Both the position numbers and the translations under genes were made by a program. From NCBI RefSeq assembly GCF_014898055.3, contig NW_023602073.1:87400678-87464677 (forward strand): a stretch of DNA of 64,000 nucleotides. The letters run 5' to 3'. The stretch is from Talpa occidentalis. Lineage: Eukaryota; Chordata; Mammalia; Eulipotyphla; Talpidae. Below, one piece after another: positions 8,413 through 22,128 of the stretch (positions within the stretch are counted from its first letter, which is position 1; each line of letters opens with the position of its first letter). The notes under the pieces were generated by a model. The model was not told where the DNA came from. It saw nothing but the letters and a program-made list of their open reading frames with translations, and did not search any database.

Positions 8413-11400
8413 AAAAAAAGAAAGAAAATAGAGTAGTGATCACTACAATTGGCAAGAAAGAAGTAATTGGTGACCTTGACAAGAGCAGGGCACTGAAAAG
8501 GGGTGGGGGGTAGAAATCCTGTAGATACAAACTCAATGACTTCATGATACAGCTGGAAGAAAGCAGCTATTGATATTAATATCAACCAATGGCTTTTTCC
8601 ATGACTTCAAATTTTGTTTATGGACTCTGATTCCAGTTTTTGTTTTATTTTTAATGACACTGATCAATATCTGTACTATAATTTTAAAGAATATTCCAGC
8701 TGCCAATGACAAACTGGCTTTTACAAATAAAAAAAAAAGTAACATGTAAGTTTACCTATAAAATTAAGCCTTAACCAGTTAGTTGAAACAATTCAGCTAT
8801 GAAGGCAATTTTGTTTGAAAGCAAATTAGTATGGGGAATAGCTTCTCCTTGTGATTTCATCATATTTTAGGTATAAGGAAATAGAAAAGAGTTATTTTCA
8901 AAGACACTTTAAATTTATAATATCTGGAGGGGATACTTGTAATTTACTATTTCAAAACCTGCCACATGGTAAACCTCAGCAAAAAATTTTGCCTTTTATA
9001 AACATAATAATTTTTTTAATCAGGACAGTTGTTTCAATTCTCTACTTGCTATGGCTGGTCGGGGTCCTCTGTGTCCCACTGACAGAGTCTATGGGCAGTG
9101 TCACCAAAATGCACACCATGCCCTGTGAAGCAGGGCAGAAGCCAGTAGTTAGTGTTTAAACTTACCATATTCTAACACTGAAAGCTAGAAACATTCAGAT
9201 TTCAAACTCATCACAGCAAGGGTCAAATAAGGTGGGGAAAGAGAAAACCATCACATGTTAGTTTTGCCTACAGAACCTTTCTGACAGGCACAACATGCCC
9301 CACTGGCTCAAATATATGTTATTTTCCTGCCTGTAGTCATCCATCTGCTTAGGAAGGTTTCTTTAAAGTCTTTAGTTGAGAACAAGAAAACTTCAACAAT
9401 ATACTTTCTAAAAGCTTCTTTTCAGTTCTTGTGGATTTTATGGTGGTATTCAACATAATATATCAGCAGTAAAGACTTTACAAACAAAACCCATTTTCCC
9501 CCTTTGTCTTCTAAAGATCACAGCTTGAAGATCTTTGGAGCTCAGCATAGCACAGCACAAAGTGTTTTAGAGGAAGTAAGTTGTGTAGGTGGCAAAATAC
9601 CCCTACATCAGGGGGTTGATGACTACTGTATACTAGCCAAATAAAATTACCATTCATATCCCTATTATATTTGTGCTATTCTTTAAGTGGATATGTTTGT
9701 AAAATGCTTTTTAAATTTCTTATGAAAAAAGACAGGTTTAAATACTAAAAAATGTTGCTTTATTTAAATGTGAAATTATGTCATTAAATGTATAATACAA
9801 ATTAAATTGAATGGATATGCTTTACTGTTTCTCCAAGTGTAGTTGGACATGTAGGGATTTCTAGTAAAGATGGAATGCAAAAGAAACAATTTGAGTTTCA
9901 CATTTCTCTTCTTTCCCCCAGTTTATTTCTATAAATACGTTTTAAGAGATTTATTTTGTAGAGACTGCACTGTCTCTATGGGTTTGATTCTATTTGTTAA
10001 ATTCAACCAGTAATATCGGGCAATCTCTTTAGAAGAGTTGTTGGTGTTTCACTGGGATTCATTATTCTTAAGAAATACTCCATATATCGTGTAAAGTATT
10101 ATTGCAAAAAAAATAGAAATACAAAATATTCCAAAGACATTTCCAGCAATATGTGTCTTTCAAGGCTTACATTCCTTTTCATGTTTTTTTTTTTCCTTCC
10201 AAATCTCTGTTTGCCTGTGTGCATTTCCCTCCCTGTGATCATTTTCAGCTGAAGTATACTAAGGCAGCAAAATCATAAATTCTGTTTGCTTTTACCTGAA
10301 GCAGCTCATGCAGTTACACAGCAGGGTCTTCTTGAGGTAAACTAGTCAAAAATTTCAAAACTTCTGTGATTAGTTTGTAAACAAATTGCAAGTCATTTGT
10401 GGATTTGGTCAAATAGAAACCATTGAAAATTGTGATTTATATCAGCAAAGATAAGGACATTTTATGCCAAACAGAATAAATATCTTATCTTTTCTTAATG
10501 GAAAACCTGAAGCAATTTTCTGATAATTTGAGTGTCTAAGTAGTGAATCACATTACCTTAATCCTTACTTCATTTCTTTAAAACCGAGTAACACTTTTTT
10601 TCCTTGTTGAAGTGCATGTATTAATATATCTGCCATTTAAAACTTTATCAATGATTTATGACTGTGTGGCACCCAAGATATCTATCATCTTTTTAATTCA
10701 ATAAGAGTCTGTCATACACTGTTTCTAGGTTTTTATTATTTTATTTCTAGAAGATTAAATTAAGTCAATTTAGTAGATTTCAATGTTATTCAACAGCCTC
10801 TGTTCCCCACATGGAGGTAAGTAAAATGGTGGCTCAATCCCTCCTTAAAAGATGAGTGTTCCAAGTCATCCTTTTTTGCTCTCTTTTAAGGTGGTTTGGA
10901 TGTTAGGGATTTGTTATAATTTTTGTTTGTCTCGTAACATTTCAGGAACCTGGGGAATTTAGGGTGCATGAACAGTTTCCCTTATTAGTAAGACTTCTTC
11001 ATTTCTTTCACTTATTTACTCATTTAAAATTTCACATAGTCACATTGAAGGCTCCTCCTGTAAGTATACTATCTAAGACAGACTTGAATAAAAGGGCTGA
11101 CTTCATGTACATAAAGGAATGAGATAATTAAAAACAAAAAAAAAAGTGTGCTTATCTATTGATTTTATAGTTTTGCTTTCTGTATTCCCAAAATTGACCA
11201 TTTTGGGAAAAGAATAACAGGAATGATAAGGCAATAATGAGGCAGGTGTACACTTGCCTTACAGTCATCACCAATATCACCTGTATTTGACTCTGTTTTA
11301 GAGTAATTTTTAAAGCAAAAATTGGTTAAGCTAAGATGCAATCACCATGAAAATTGAATTTTCTCTTTTTCCCTTTGTAATAAAGGAACATTGGTTCACT

Positions 11401-12720
11401 TCATTCATGCTGTGGCAGTTGTGATTCAAGCCAGATAGCTCCTTGAAGTCAGCCATTGCTTGACTTGTTTTATTTAATTTAATAATAGCAAAGCCTTATT
11501 GTCATTCAGTTTACAAAATACTTTTGAGTCTCACATCAGCCTGGTGCAATAAATAGGGCAGGTGTGTGTTACCATACCTCTCAAAGGTATAATTGGGACT
11601 GGAGCCCTGGTCCTCTGACTCTAAATTCAGAGATCCTCTTCCTCTCCCATCCAGTATGACACATGATCTGACACATTGTGTCAAAACACCAATAAATGTA
11701 TGAGGTCTCCCCACTGTGGGAGCCTGGTTTCCAGAACTGGTCATGGTTCACAGATCCCCCAGGGGAGCAGAAAGCTGGCTAGGAGGATGGTGCTACTTAA
11801 TTTCTCCCTTCATTTCGTTATTGTTCCAACACTAATTTATGTTTTCCTTGTAAGAGTCAAAGTCCACTGTGGTACTGTAGCCTGTCCAGTGGAGAATGTA
11901 AGTCACTCTCTTCCATGTTTTCTCTATGTGGGATTTGGTGGAGATAGAACTGCAGGGAAAACACTAACATTCTAAGCATTTGTGGTAAGCAATTTATTTA
12001 CCTTCTGAGACTGCTCTTTATTTTTAATGATTTATCTTTTATTCTCTCTGAAAAAATAGTAACTCCTACAACAAAATTTAGAGCAAGATGTCATTTTCAA
12101 ACAGTCCAGATGAGATAGGTAAAGTAGATGTTGCTCATTTGTCCTATATGTGATCTTAAAAGATCTTATTTAGCTATTGATATCCTGCAAACGTACACAT
12201 TTCTTTATTGACATCATTTCTCTTTAAATTAATAAAAATGCCATATTATCAAAGCAATCATTTATATTCAATGTGAAGGACAGCAGATACTGATACAGAT
12301 ACATGGCAATCAGGAATTGCTAACGCTGAGTGCTAACTCATTCCCAGTGGAAAAGGAGAGCCCTGGCCCACTCTGCTAGGGAGTTATCTTGCAGGACAGT
12401 GCCTTGATGTAGAGAGTGGACTTGATCCCAGATAGAGAGACAGGATCACAACGTGTTTAAACACTTCGGTTTCAAAGTTAGACAGGTCAGACTTTAATTC
12501 CTGACTGTGATTTACTAACTGGGTGGGCTTGTATAATTATTCAGCTTCTCTAAATGTCTTTGGACAGAATACACAAACAAGCATTTTATAATTTTGAATA
12601 ATCCATGCATTCATTTCAATACACAAGGCATTTATTTAACCAGAATCAAAATAATATGAACAGGTATGAAATTAAAACTCTTGCTTAGACTATTATACTT
12701 GGTTACTACTCATTTCACTA
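8413..12720. other. Unique sequence, no gene seen
   Basis: About 4.3 kb of AT-rich sequence with very few repeats that I recognise. A frame at 8851-9159 (+, 102 codons) has no recognisable domain. A MIR-like stretch may lie at about 12450-12570 (CTGACTGTGATTTACTAACT then a TCAGCTTCTCTAAATG segment). Low repeat density makes this the best candidate for conserved non-coding DNA in the window, but that needs an alignment. Confidence 0.4.
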
Positions 12721-13051
12721 AAATCATAATCATTTTTTAATTTTTTTAAGAAATACTGATTTTTTTAAAAGATTTTATTTGTTTATACATACAAGAACTG
12801 GGGTTTACGCCAGAGGTGCACAGGGGTGAGAGGATTCACCAGAGACAGAGTGGGGAATAGAACAGATAGATTAATTGAAATACATTGCTGAATTTCAGAG
12901 GGCAGGCAAGACAGGAGAGGTCTGCTGTGCCATGTGGGTAGCTCCCTGACCAGCAGGGGATCCAACTCTGCTGCAATGGCTTCAGATAGCTTCATAGTGC
13001 TGCAACTTAACCCCTTGCACCACCAGGGAGGCCCCAAATCATAATCATTTT
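12721..13051 (-). mobile_element. tRNA-derived SINE with perfect 16-bp TSD
   Basis: The element lies between AAATCATAATCATTTT at 12721-12736 and the identical 13036-13051. The tail complement AAAGATTTTATTTGTTTATA is at the left and the head complement GCACCACCAGGGAGGCCCC at the right. Its body is of the older type (CAAGAACTGGGGTTTACGCC). Confidence 0.95.
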
Positions 13052-13199
13052 GTATAGCATTTTCTTAATGCAAATTTAAATACAAACATATAATTTTATT
13101 TTCCTCTTTGTTTCACACTTAAGTTAGTATGCCAAACTTGCTGATCTAGATGAGTCATTTGTTACTTTCTACATCTTAGAAAATGAGATAGCTTATACC

Positions 13200-13580
13200 T
13201 TTTCTTGAATATGGGAGGATTTATGTTCTAGGCAGAAGGCAAAGCATGGAGTCACAAAGGAAGACTTAGCTTTTCCTCAAGTTCTTGGGAGATGTTTGCT
13301 CTTGGGCCCAGCTGCCACGTTGCAAGGAGGCCCAAGCACTCTAACTGGAGAGACACCTCACAATTCTATGCAAGCTTTTAGCTGGCAGCTGGTTGTGAAA
13401 AAGTGAAACTGAAAGTGGCTACTCAAGCCCTTAGTTAATTGATTTCACTTGGTGTTCCATTGGAGAGTAATGACTATCCTTGCTAAGACCTGCCCAAATT
13501 GCAGATTTATGCAATATAGAAACTATTTCTATTGTTTTGACTCACTAAGTTTTGGGGGTGCATTGTTTAATAATATTAGG
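13200..13580 (+). mobile_element. MLT1-like LTR relic
   Basis: The region ends with AAGACCTGCCCAAATTGCAG, then a degraded segment and CACTAAGTTTTGGGGGTGCA. From memory, this resembles the 3' end of ERVL-MaLR (MLT1) LTRs. Limits and subfamily are uncertain. Confidence 0.4.
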
Positions 13581-13804
13581 TCGTTAGGAAAGAGTTGATT
13601 TATTTTATCATTTTTCTTTTGATGGATACTGGATTGTTTTTAGTTATTTCCTGGATTGAGTAAATCAGTTGATGCATCATATCACATATGGAGATGTATA
13701 ATTCTAGAATAAAATACTATAAGTAGGATTACTGGGTTAAGGGATAAATACCATTTAAATATTTTTATAGAAACTGTCAAATTGTCTTTGATGACAGGTT
13801 TTTG

Positions 13805-13930
13805 TTTTCATTTATAAAGCAGGGATAAAAACAGAATTTATTTTACAAAAGAGCTATGAGATTACATGATAAAATCCACAGTAGAACAGAAAACACAGTG
13901 CCTGAAAATAAACACTCAGTAAATGTTACA
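13805..13930 (+). repeat. MIR-like fragment
   Basis: The order AAGCAGGGATAAAAACAG, GAGATTACATGATAAAAT, ACAGTGCCTG, then AACACTCAGTAAATG matches the 3' half of MIR elements. It is degraded and non-coding. Confidence 0.5.
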
Positions 13931-14151
13931 AGACAAAATGATCCATGATAAGCTGCTTTTCAATATAATTTTTAAAAAAGTAACTGAATTACTGATGTTA
14001 AGACTTTGTTGCTTTGATTTTCACTTTATATAATGATGCTATACCTGAAAATGTTTTGAAGGGGATTTAGTATGTGTACTTTTTTTCTTATGTCATACTT
14101 GTCACAAAAATAATACATGGTACTATTTTCCAAATGGATCTTTTCCCTTTT

Positions 14152-14464
14152 AAAAAATTAGTGGGGCCTCCCCGGTGGCACAGTGGGTTGAGCACAGTGC
14201 TGTGAAGCTGTCCACAGCCTCTGCAGCGCTGGTTTGATTCCTGGCCAGCCAGAGAGAATCCCACATGGCAGGGCAGACCTCTCCAGCCTCGTCTGCTGCT
14301 CCCCTTAGCAGTGTGCTTCGGTCCTTCTTCCTTTTCTGCTCCCTGCTCTGTCTCTGGTGAATTCTCTCACCCTCCCATGCCTCTGGCCTGTATCCCAGTG
14401 TGTGTATAAATAAATAAAATCTTTAAAAAAAAAAACCCACAAAACTTGTAAAAAAAAAATTAGT
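14152..14464 (+). mobile_element. tRNA-derived SINE with 11-bp TSD
   Basis: The element is about 14163-14453. The flanks AAAAAATTAGT occur at 14152-14162 and 14454-14464. The head is GGGGCCTCCCCGGTGGCACA and the B box GGTTTGATTCC. It landed next to an older SINE that begins at 14470. Confidence 0.9.
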
Positions 14465-14751
14465 GTTTTGGAGCCACCCTGGTAGCACAAGGGGTTAAAT
14501 CTCAGCACTAAATATCAGCAGCCACTGTAGCATGAGTTCTATCCCAGCCCAGGGAGCTACCCACATGGCGGAGCAGACCTGTCCTGTCTTGACTGCTGCT
14601 TCACTCAGCAGTATATTTCATTCAATCTGCCTGTTCTGCTCCCCATTCTGTTTCTGGTGAATCCTCTCACTCCCCCACACTTCTGGCCTACACCCCAACT
14701 CTTGCACGCATAAATAAGCAAATATTTTAAAAAATAAAAAATGAGTGTTTT
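14460..14751 (+). mobile_element. Older tRNA-derived SINE
   Basis: The element is about 14470-14741. The head is GGAGCCACCCTGGTAGCACA with CAAGGGGTTAAATC, the older subfamily head. The flanks TTAGTGTTTT and TGAGTGTTTT differ by one base. Its body is more diverged than those of its neighbours. Confidence 0.85.
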
Positions 14752-14935
14752 CTTCAATGAAGTGATCTTATTTGAGCTCAATTTTAGTTGAGTTCTGTGA
14801 TATTAAATATCATAAAAGCCCTCGTAAATCCTCCATAATCTAATAAGCTTTAGAATAAGGAAATAAAGGGGTATTTAATCAAGTTGGATAAATATACAAT
14901 TGATTGGTAAAATTATGTATATTGTTTTTCAATTG

Positions 14936-15248
14936 AAAAATGCAATGAAAGGGGCTCCCCGGTGGCGCAGCGGTTGAGCGCTGGGTTGTGAAGCTGCCCG
15001 CAGCCTCTGCAGCACCAGTTCGATCCACGGCTGCTCCCTGGCCACAGGAGGAGGGTCCCACATGGCGTGCAGACCTCTCCTGCCGCCCGCTGCTCCCCTC
15101 AGCAGTGTACTTCGGTCCTTCTGCCTGCTCTGCTCCCCGCTCTGGCTCTGGTGAATTCTCTCACCCTCCCGCACTTCTGACTGTACCCAGTGCTTGCATA
15201 AATAAATAAATAAATAAATAAATAAATCTTTAAAAAAATGCAATGAAA
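14936..15248 (+). mobile_element. tRNA-derived SINE, young head type, 15-bp TSD
   Basis: The element is 14951-15233, between AAAAATGCAATGAAA at 14936-14950 and 15234-15248 (identical). The head GGCGCAGCGGTTGAGCGCTG is of the young type, the B box is near 15015, and the tail carries seven TAAA units. Confidence 0.95.
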
Positions 15249-15479
15249 AATTAGAGGGGTAATTTAAGTTCAGCAGAATCACTAACACAATCATCGTTTT
15301 TAATTATTTTATTTTATTTGTTTTTGTTCCACAAATTGTAAAAAATATAATTTGTAAGCCGAAGGGTAAAAACATTTTATATAGGGTATTAAGTTGCACC
15401 ACGTCTTATAGTTGCAGATTTTTACCAGATTTTATATCGGCATCCATAGAACTTTACATATTTTTCTTTTAAATACATA

Positions 15480-15650
15480 TACTTTGTATGAAGCTTTGTA
15501 ACTTTTAAAGCACTTTCACATACCTTACATCCTTTGACATTCAGAATCACATTATGAAGTAGCTTTTGTTTTCCATTTTTTTACAAGTGGAAAACTAAAG
15601 TCCCAAAGAGGTTTTGAGTTAGTGTCTCCATAGAAACACTCCAATTATAA
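15480..15650 (+). repeat. MIR or L2-like fragment
   Basis: The stretch ACATCCTTTGACATTCAGAA, then TTTTTACAAGTGGAAAACTA and TCCCAAAGAGGTTTTGAG, resembles the common MIR/L2 3' segment whose consensus runs from a TTTTACAGATG motif to CTCAGAGAGGTT. It is highly degraded. Confidence 0.4.
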
Positions 15651-16177
15651 GCCATTCATGGCCTTCAGGTATCAGCTCTTCACAAGTCCTTTGCTGTTAC
15701 TCTGTATTTTCCTTTGTTTACTCTGTTTTTGTTTGATATTCTCCAGGAATTGCCTCACTCTAGCTCTCTCATAAAAACAATGAATCTGATGACATTTTTT
15801 ATATGAAAACTAGGCTATTTTTCAATCTTTTTTACATTATGCAAAAATGGCTTCAGACTTCTATTTTAGTTAAAATTATAAACCCTATGTTCTCCCATAT
15901 AAAAGTGAATTTCTGAAACTTCTACTGATCTTGGTCAAGACTGTATCCTCTCCCCTTTCCATTTCTAATTCTGCTGTTATACACATACTGATTTTTCATT
16001 TCTTTTCTCCTTTTTTCTTTATATGGTAATCATCGTACTATATAAAGAGAAGTGTGAAAACACCAGATGATTTCTATTCATTTCTCTTTATCCTACTCCC
16101 AATCTGTCATCTATTATTCTACCCAGGGATAACTGATTAGCATGCTCAAGTGATGATATCTGGGAATTATATACACT

Positions 16178-16315
16178 TTCACATATATATGTGTGTGCAT
16201 AGATATATGTGCATGTATATACACATACACACATATGTGTGTATATACACATACACACATATATGTGCATGTATATACACATACACATGTATATACACAT
16301 ACCTTGAATAAACTG
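16178..16315. repeat. Compound CA/TG and TA microsatellite
   Basis: The sequence is alternating purine-pyrimidine built from units such as TATATACACATACACACA and ATGTGCATG, with three near-copies of TGCATGTATATACACATACA. It is largely self-complementary and could form hairpins or left-handed DNA. Reading frames across it are artefacts rich in Y, M, C and I. Confidence 0.9.
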
Positions 16316-16464
16316 TTCAATAATATATTTATCATTCTGTAACTTGCTATAAAATTGACATCTTGTCATTCTTTTCATAATATTATATGTAGACTTTTCA
16401 TTTTTTATGTTTGTAACAACTTACATCTAAGATAGTATATATATTTATAAAAAGTAAAGTTTCT

Positions 16465-17170
16465 GGGTGTGGATCTAAGATGGCACACTAGAATAATCCT
16501 GGAGTCATCTCTTTCCGCACGGACACAGTGAACCATAAGTGAGGGAATAGCCGCACTTAAAAAAAGATCTGATGACTTAGCTACCTTCATTTCTATAAGC
16601 AGGTGAGAAAAGGCCACCAGAAATGGTAGGAAAGCATGAGAAATGGTGCTGCTGGAAACATCAGGGCATCAGAGCGGTACTAACTCTTCTTCTACCTGGG
16701 TTGTCAGGGTTTACCCGTGGCTCCGAGCCCACTGCAGACAAGTGAACACTGCCTCCTCAAAAGTACTGTGACTGCTGCCCAGGCCTAGAGCTGACACAAT
16801 TGGTGCTGCATCTGGATAGTGTGGAGGTCCCAAAAGATATTCACTCCTTCCTGTCTAGACTCTTGGGAAGTACCTGAGCTCTTAGCCAGTTGTAACCAGG
16901 TGATCACTGGAGCCCTGGCTTCTGGGTGGGCACTTAGCTGATACACTTAGGACTAAAAAATACAATAAAGGCCCTCAATAGCAGATTATGTGAAACTGAG
17001 GAATAAATTAGCAAGATAGAAGTTAGGGTAGTGGAAAGCTTCTGAAAGGATCAAGGAAGTGAAAAGAGAATTTAAAAAAAAATGAAGAAAACATAAAAGA
17101 GTTATGGTACAGCATCAAGAAGAATAACATTTTCATAATGGTTCTAAAAGAACAAGGCAAAAATCCTATT
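16465..17170 (+). mobile_element. Old LINE-1 5' UTR to ORF1-start fragment
   Basis: It starts near CTAAGATGGCACACTAGAAT, reminiscent of the CAAGATGG (YY1-like) motif at LINE-1 5' ends. Further on, ATAAAAGAGTTATGGTACAG, CATCAAGAAGAATAACATT and AATGGTTCTAAAAGAACAAG resemble the start of ORF1 in old LINE-1 or HAL1. It is heavily decayed. Confidence 0.4.
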
Positions 17171-17379
17171 TAAGATGTAATTAGTTAAGAACTTTCCCAG
17201 AAATCAATCTGTAGTTCTCCATTATTCATTGAGCATGGAAGTGCTACAAGGTGATCTAGTGAATCCTCCAGATTTCAGAAATAGTTATCTTTGAGTCCAA
17301 AGTGCAATATCCTCTTGACAATAAGCATAGATGACATTATTTTCTGTCAATTAGTTTAGCAACATATTTTAGCATTAGC

Positions 17380-17985
17380 CATGATACACTGAGATTGCTA
17401 GAATACTATCCCTCCAAAGATATCTATGTCCCAATACTCAGAATTTGTGAAATGTATTCATTTACATGGTAAGAGGAATTAATATTGTGAAAATTGATCC
17501 TACTAGGAAGATTAATCTGGATTATCTCTTTCAACCTAATGTAATCACAGAGGTTTGAAGAGGTATGAACCTACTCTCCAAAGTGTTGTAGATCACTGTT
17601 AACTGAATAAAAGCAACGTAATAAAAAATGACATAAAATAATGAAAAAAATTAACTTCAAAGAAAAATGTAGAGGAGGGGGGCAGAAGGGATAGGGAGAC
17701 ATGACAATAGTAGCATTCTTAAAGGTATAGTATTGCTAGATTTTAGAATGGAGGAAAGGAACCATGAGAAAAGGAATACATGTAGCTTTGAGAAATTGTA
17801 ATTCAAGGAAATGAATTTTCCCTTAGAGACTCTATAAAAGAATGCAGTCCTACTGGCATCTTGATTTCAGCACGATGAGACCTATGTCAGACTTCTAACC
17901 TATAGAACTATGCTGTAATTAGTGTTATTTTAAGATAACTAAATTTGTGGCAGTTTGTAATAATAGTAATAGAGAAATAATACAC
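17380..17985 (+). mobile_element. MLT1-like LTR relic, possibly interrupted
   Basis: The left part (CTCCAAAGATATCTATGTCC, CCAATACTCAGAATTTGTGA, TTTACATGGTAAGAGGAATT) and the right part (GACTTCTAACCTATAGAACT, TTTTAAGATAACTAAATTTG, GGCAGTTTGTAATAATAG) resemble the two ends of MaLR-type LTRs. The middle (about 17570-17830) does not fit and may be an insertion. Confidence 0.45.
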
Positions 17986-18889
17986 ACATTCTCAATTCCA
18001 ACTGAATAGACTCATACTTCCTGATGGAAGTATCTCTCTCTTAAGAAATAGGTCACCAAGGCCCCGGGTGCAAAGGAAGAAATAAAAACTCGCTTCAGTG
18101 GGGTTGACCATTATGACCTCTACTGCTTCTCAGATCCATATATCCTGACTTTTAGGGGGAGGGGATAGTGTCATGTACTGATTGCTGGCTTAAGGCATTG
18201 TCCAAATCCTTCTGAACATTACCTCTATTTCTCAGTGTTGTTTATCAGAGGACAAATAACAGAGACTTTAACAGATCCCTGGATTCTTCCATCAACCCAG
18301 CTGCTTCCATTGTGTTAGCACACAGTCATAAACCTATTTTACACCTTCTTTTCTTGAAAATAAACTCCTATGTTGGAGACAATGTTATATTGTATATCAG
18401 CTAATGGTGTGAATGTGGTAATAGTGGGGCTATGGGAAGTTGTTTAAGTAAAGAAGTGAGTATAAATATAAAATATGGAAACAAATTGAGGCTTTCTCCA
18501 TTGTTGATGGTATTTAATTTAATCAACAATGCTTCAAAATGTTTAGTTGGTTTTGATCTGGAACTATGCCATAACACAAACAACATGTGCTTACCTTTGG
18601 AAGTTTTGGCACTTGTGATGTTTAAACCAGTCTTGTTGAGTTTATGAAGTGCTACAAGTTTATGAAGAACTTTTGTCCCAGCCTGTAACTAGTGATTATC
18701 CTGTGAAATATATGTAAATACTGCTACTGAGTAATATCAATGATTTATAAAATCTGATTTGAAACTCAATTCTATATGATCACACTCATTTTTTAAGTAT
18801 TCTTAAATATATAAGTTCTTGGCCAACAGATTAGGAACTGCCTCTGAATGCTTTTACCAGGTGGAATAGAAAAGAAATTCATACTTCAG

Positions 18890-21640
18890 GTCATCTCTTC
18901 CACACTATAAAATAAACAACCATGTATCTTCTGTGGAGTTCTTCCAACTAAGAGCTTACTCTTTCATTGCTGTTGTTCATGGCCACACTAACTGGAGAGA
19001 GGATGCAGTGACTATTCACTTCCAGCTGTTTCCATGTTAGCATGCAGGCCCATCTGTATCCCTGGCCTACATATTTCTTCCTCTGCTCCAGGAGACTCCA
19101 CATGTGGCTGTACTACTCATGAAATTTAATTTGTATTCTGGAGCAGCTTGGGCCAGGTGCCATACAATGGGATGCTGTTTTGCACATTAAATATTATGAT
19201 TTGATGGATCAGTAACACTCAGTCCAGATGGGGAATTTAGGTGGAATAGTTATTTGATGTGCCATGTTCAAATACTCAGTTGCCACGTAAGACTGCTTTC
19301 CAAGTAGAGGATAATTATGGGCAGAATATCCATGACCTCATTCTAAAATCCCAGAGATTTGCACCGTGCAACCTACTTCAGGCTTTGCAACCCAATTCCA
19401 TAGAATTGCTCAATCTGTCCTATAAACTACCAATACCATTGTGTCTGTTTGGTTATAAGGCCCAGAAGTTAGCGCGGCTTGCCCTGTCACTGTGAACTTG
19501 TTACAGCTCCTTCTTTTACTTTTTCTCCACAAAGCTAAAAGTCTTGTGGGTTACCAGTAAAAGGATCAGAAAATCTCTGATTATCACATCCCTATTTTAT
19601 TTTATTTTTTGCAATTGGCAGACCCCATAATAATTTTATTTCAGAGGAGACTCTTGATCTTGGTGGGAGTTTATCCGATTTTATGTCTCTACAATGAATC
19701 AGCATGATGTTATGTGGGAAAAAAGGCTGTGTTTCTGAAAGTCTCCATAATGACAACTAGTAGCATAGTTGATATTGCTTGAGATATGATATTGAAGGTA
19801 TACTGCTATCAGTGACATAAAAAAACAGTGCTTTAGATTACCGTTATCAAGTGGGATAAAAACATAAGAATTCCAGGTTAATAGCTGCAGGATACCTGTC
19901 AGGGTCTAGATTGATTTGCTATTTTGTTTTTTGCTCTGAAAAATTCTAATATGTTAATAATAATCCACAACTTTTGTTCATAAACTAGACCCATTTCAAT
20001 TTTTTACTGCCCAATTTATATGTGAAATATGGGTAGGAGATCCATCACTCCCAATACATCCTGGGTCTTTGGTAATGGCACTAATCTCTGTGATACCATG
20101 CAGGAATGCAGTGTTGTTCTAATTCTACTTTTCTTGGTTATGTGGGTAGATGAGGGATAGTTCTAAGGATATCCTTCTGGCCCTTCTCATCAAAAGAGTG
20201 ATTATTAATTGATTCAGGAACCAGTGAGATATATTACCAGTTACTAATTTTATCTATCGTATTGTGAAGTCTGGGGTTGGGGAAATAACTAGAGTTTCTG
20301 TAGTCTCACTGAACCTGTTATGAGATAAACTGAGATCAAAACTAACTAACTTCCACAAACCATGCCTAGGACCAGTTGTCCATGATGGCTTTTTGTTTTC
20401 TCTGGAGATAGGCAGTACTTTAGAGCCACTGTCTAATATTCCTTAGACATTCTGGATATTTCCCTTCCTCTAATGCACAGATAATTTGACAAATAGCTGC
20501 ATGTTCCTCTGGAGGAAGGTTCAAAGAAGATTCAGAGGGCATATGCTGAGGACCACTCATTAAAAAGACATATACCCCATTCATTGGAGGGACTTGAATC
20601 TCTTAACCCTCAAGTCTCCACTAATGTATGTGAATTTACATTTTGTCTACTACATAGAGAACTTTTCCAATCATGTATATTAGGAAGGTTCTCATAAGCT
20701 TGGTAGTTCTGCCATTTATTTTATCCTGGAAACCATCAACAAGATGTCATTGCCATAGAACCGCTGTTCAAACTCCTTTGATTACTACTTTTTCCCTGTG
20801 GCCTTTGATTAAAGGCAACAGCTGCTCTCTGGTATTTACCACTCTGGCATTGTATTGTGTTCATTTATAACAGTAAAATCACTTTTACTGTGCACCCTTA
20901 ACCCCCATTCTAGTCTACATAGTTTTCAAGAATACTGGTGACTCCTTGATAACACATTTCTTAATGTCTTAGTGAACTAAATATAAATAGTCTATGGGCT
21001 TTCCTATAAGATATGGTTAGGAAATACTCAGGTTGTACGTAATGGATCCTTTTCTCTTTCTCAGTTCTAGAACTCCTTCCTTCTCAGTATACCAAGAGAT
21101 TTTGGACATCTCAACTAACCCAGGCTCTATTGAGTCCTGGTTTCAATTAACCAACTGAGCAGATAGGCGGTACTACTCCCATGTATATTCATGTATTCAC
21201 TGAAATAAATATGGTCCAGTATATTTTGTTCTTGTTGTTTTAATGTACTAAGAATATCCTACTGTACATGTATTCTATAGCCTTTTTTTCATTGGGTAAC
21301 ATTGGTTTGTAACACTGTATATGATTTGGAGATATAGGATCACCAATTTGGTCTAAGCTGTTAATCTCTGTCTTCAAAGAACACATCTTCTCAATCTTTT
21401 GGACCATTTTAGGTTCTAATTGTATTTATGGACCTGAAGGCAAGCAGGTAGGAAGGGTGATTTCTGGGGAGATTTTATATGACTTTGTGAGGCATCTTCC
21501 CCAGGTAAAAATCAATGTATGATTTCCTTTAGGATAATGGAGGAGAGATTACTTCCATTACCAAGGATGTTTCTTTAGCATAGAAGCATTGAAAATTGAT
21601 GATGTAACCATTTTTATTAATTCCTGGACTTGTTACAGAT
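18890..21640 (-). mobile_element. Possible old ERVL/MaLR internal region
   Basis: This stretch is more GC-balanced than its surroundings and has the look of decayed ERV internal sequence on the minus strand, with a gag-like low-complexity pattern. No frame is intact and no catalytic motif survives. The assignment rests on general resemblance only. A plus-strand frame at 19259-19495 has no recognised domain. Confidence 0.25.
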
Positions 21641-22128
21641 AATACTGTTTCTTTATAGTTGATGTCATTTTTTCTGATTTTTCTACTTCTTCAATTTTGA
21701 ATTCATAAATTTAAAGAAAAACTATTCTTGTCTACTTTATAGGGTAATCAGAATAGTCAATTCATACTACAATCTTACAATCACCATTGTCACCATAAGG
21801 ATCATATTCCATAGCCCCTTGATCTTCCAATGTTTTGCTCTCTGTTTGCTCTCCATCTCTAAAGTAACTAATAACTATAATAATAGGAGGGCATTCTATG
21901 GATTACTAGTGTCTCATTTTCCCCAGCAAATGTAATCATTGATAAACATGCAACTAAATCCCAGAATTCCATTTTGATTGCTGTTTCCCCACTCCACTTC
22001 TGGCAATAATTATCGCACTAGTTAGGAAGGAATGGCATATTCAGAGAGATAAAGAGAATTAAATAAAGAGAAAATTTATAAATATATGGAAAGATTAAGG
22101 AAACAAACAAGGGACTAAAAAGCAATCA

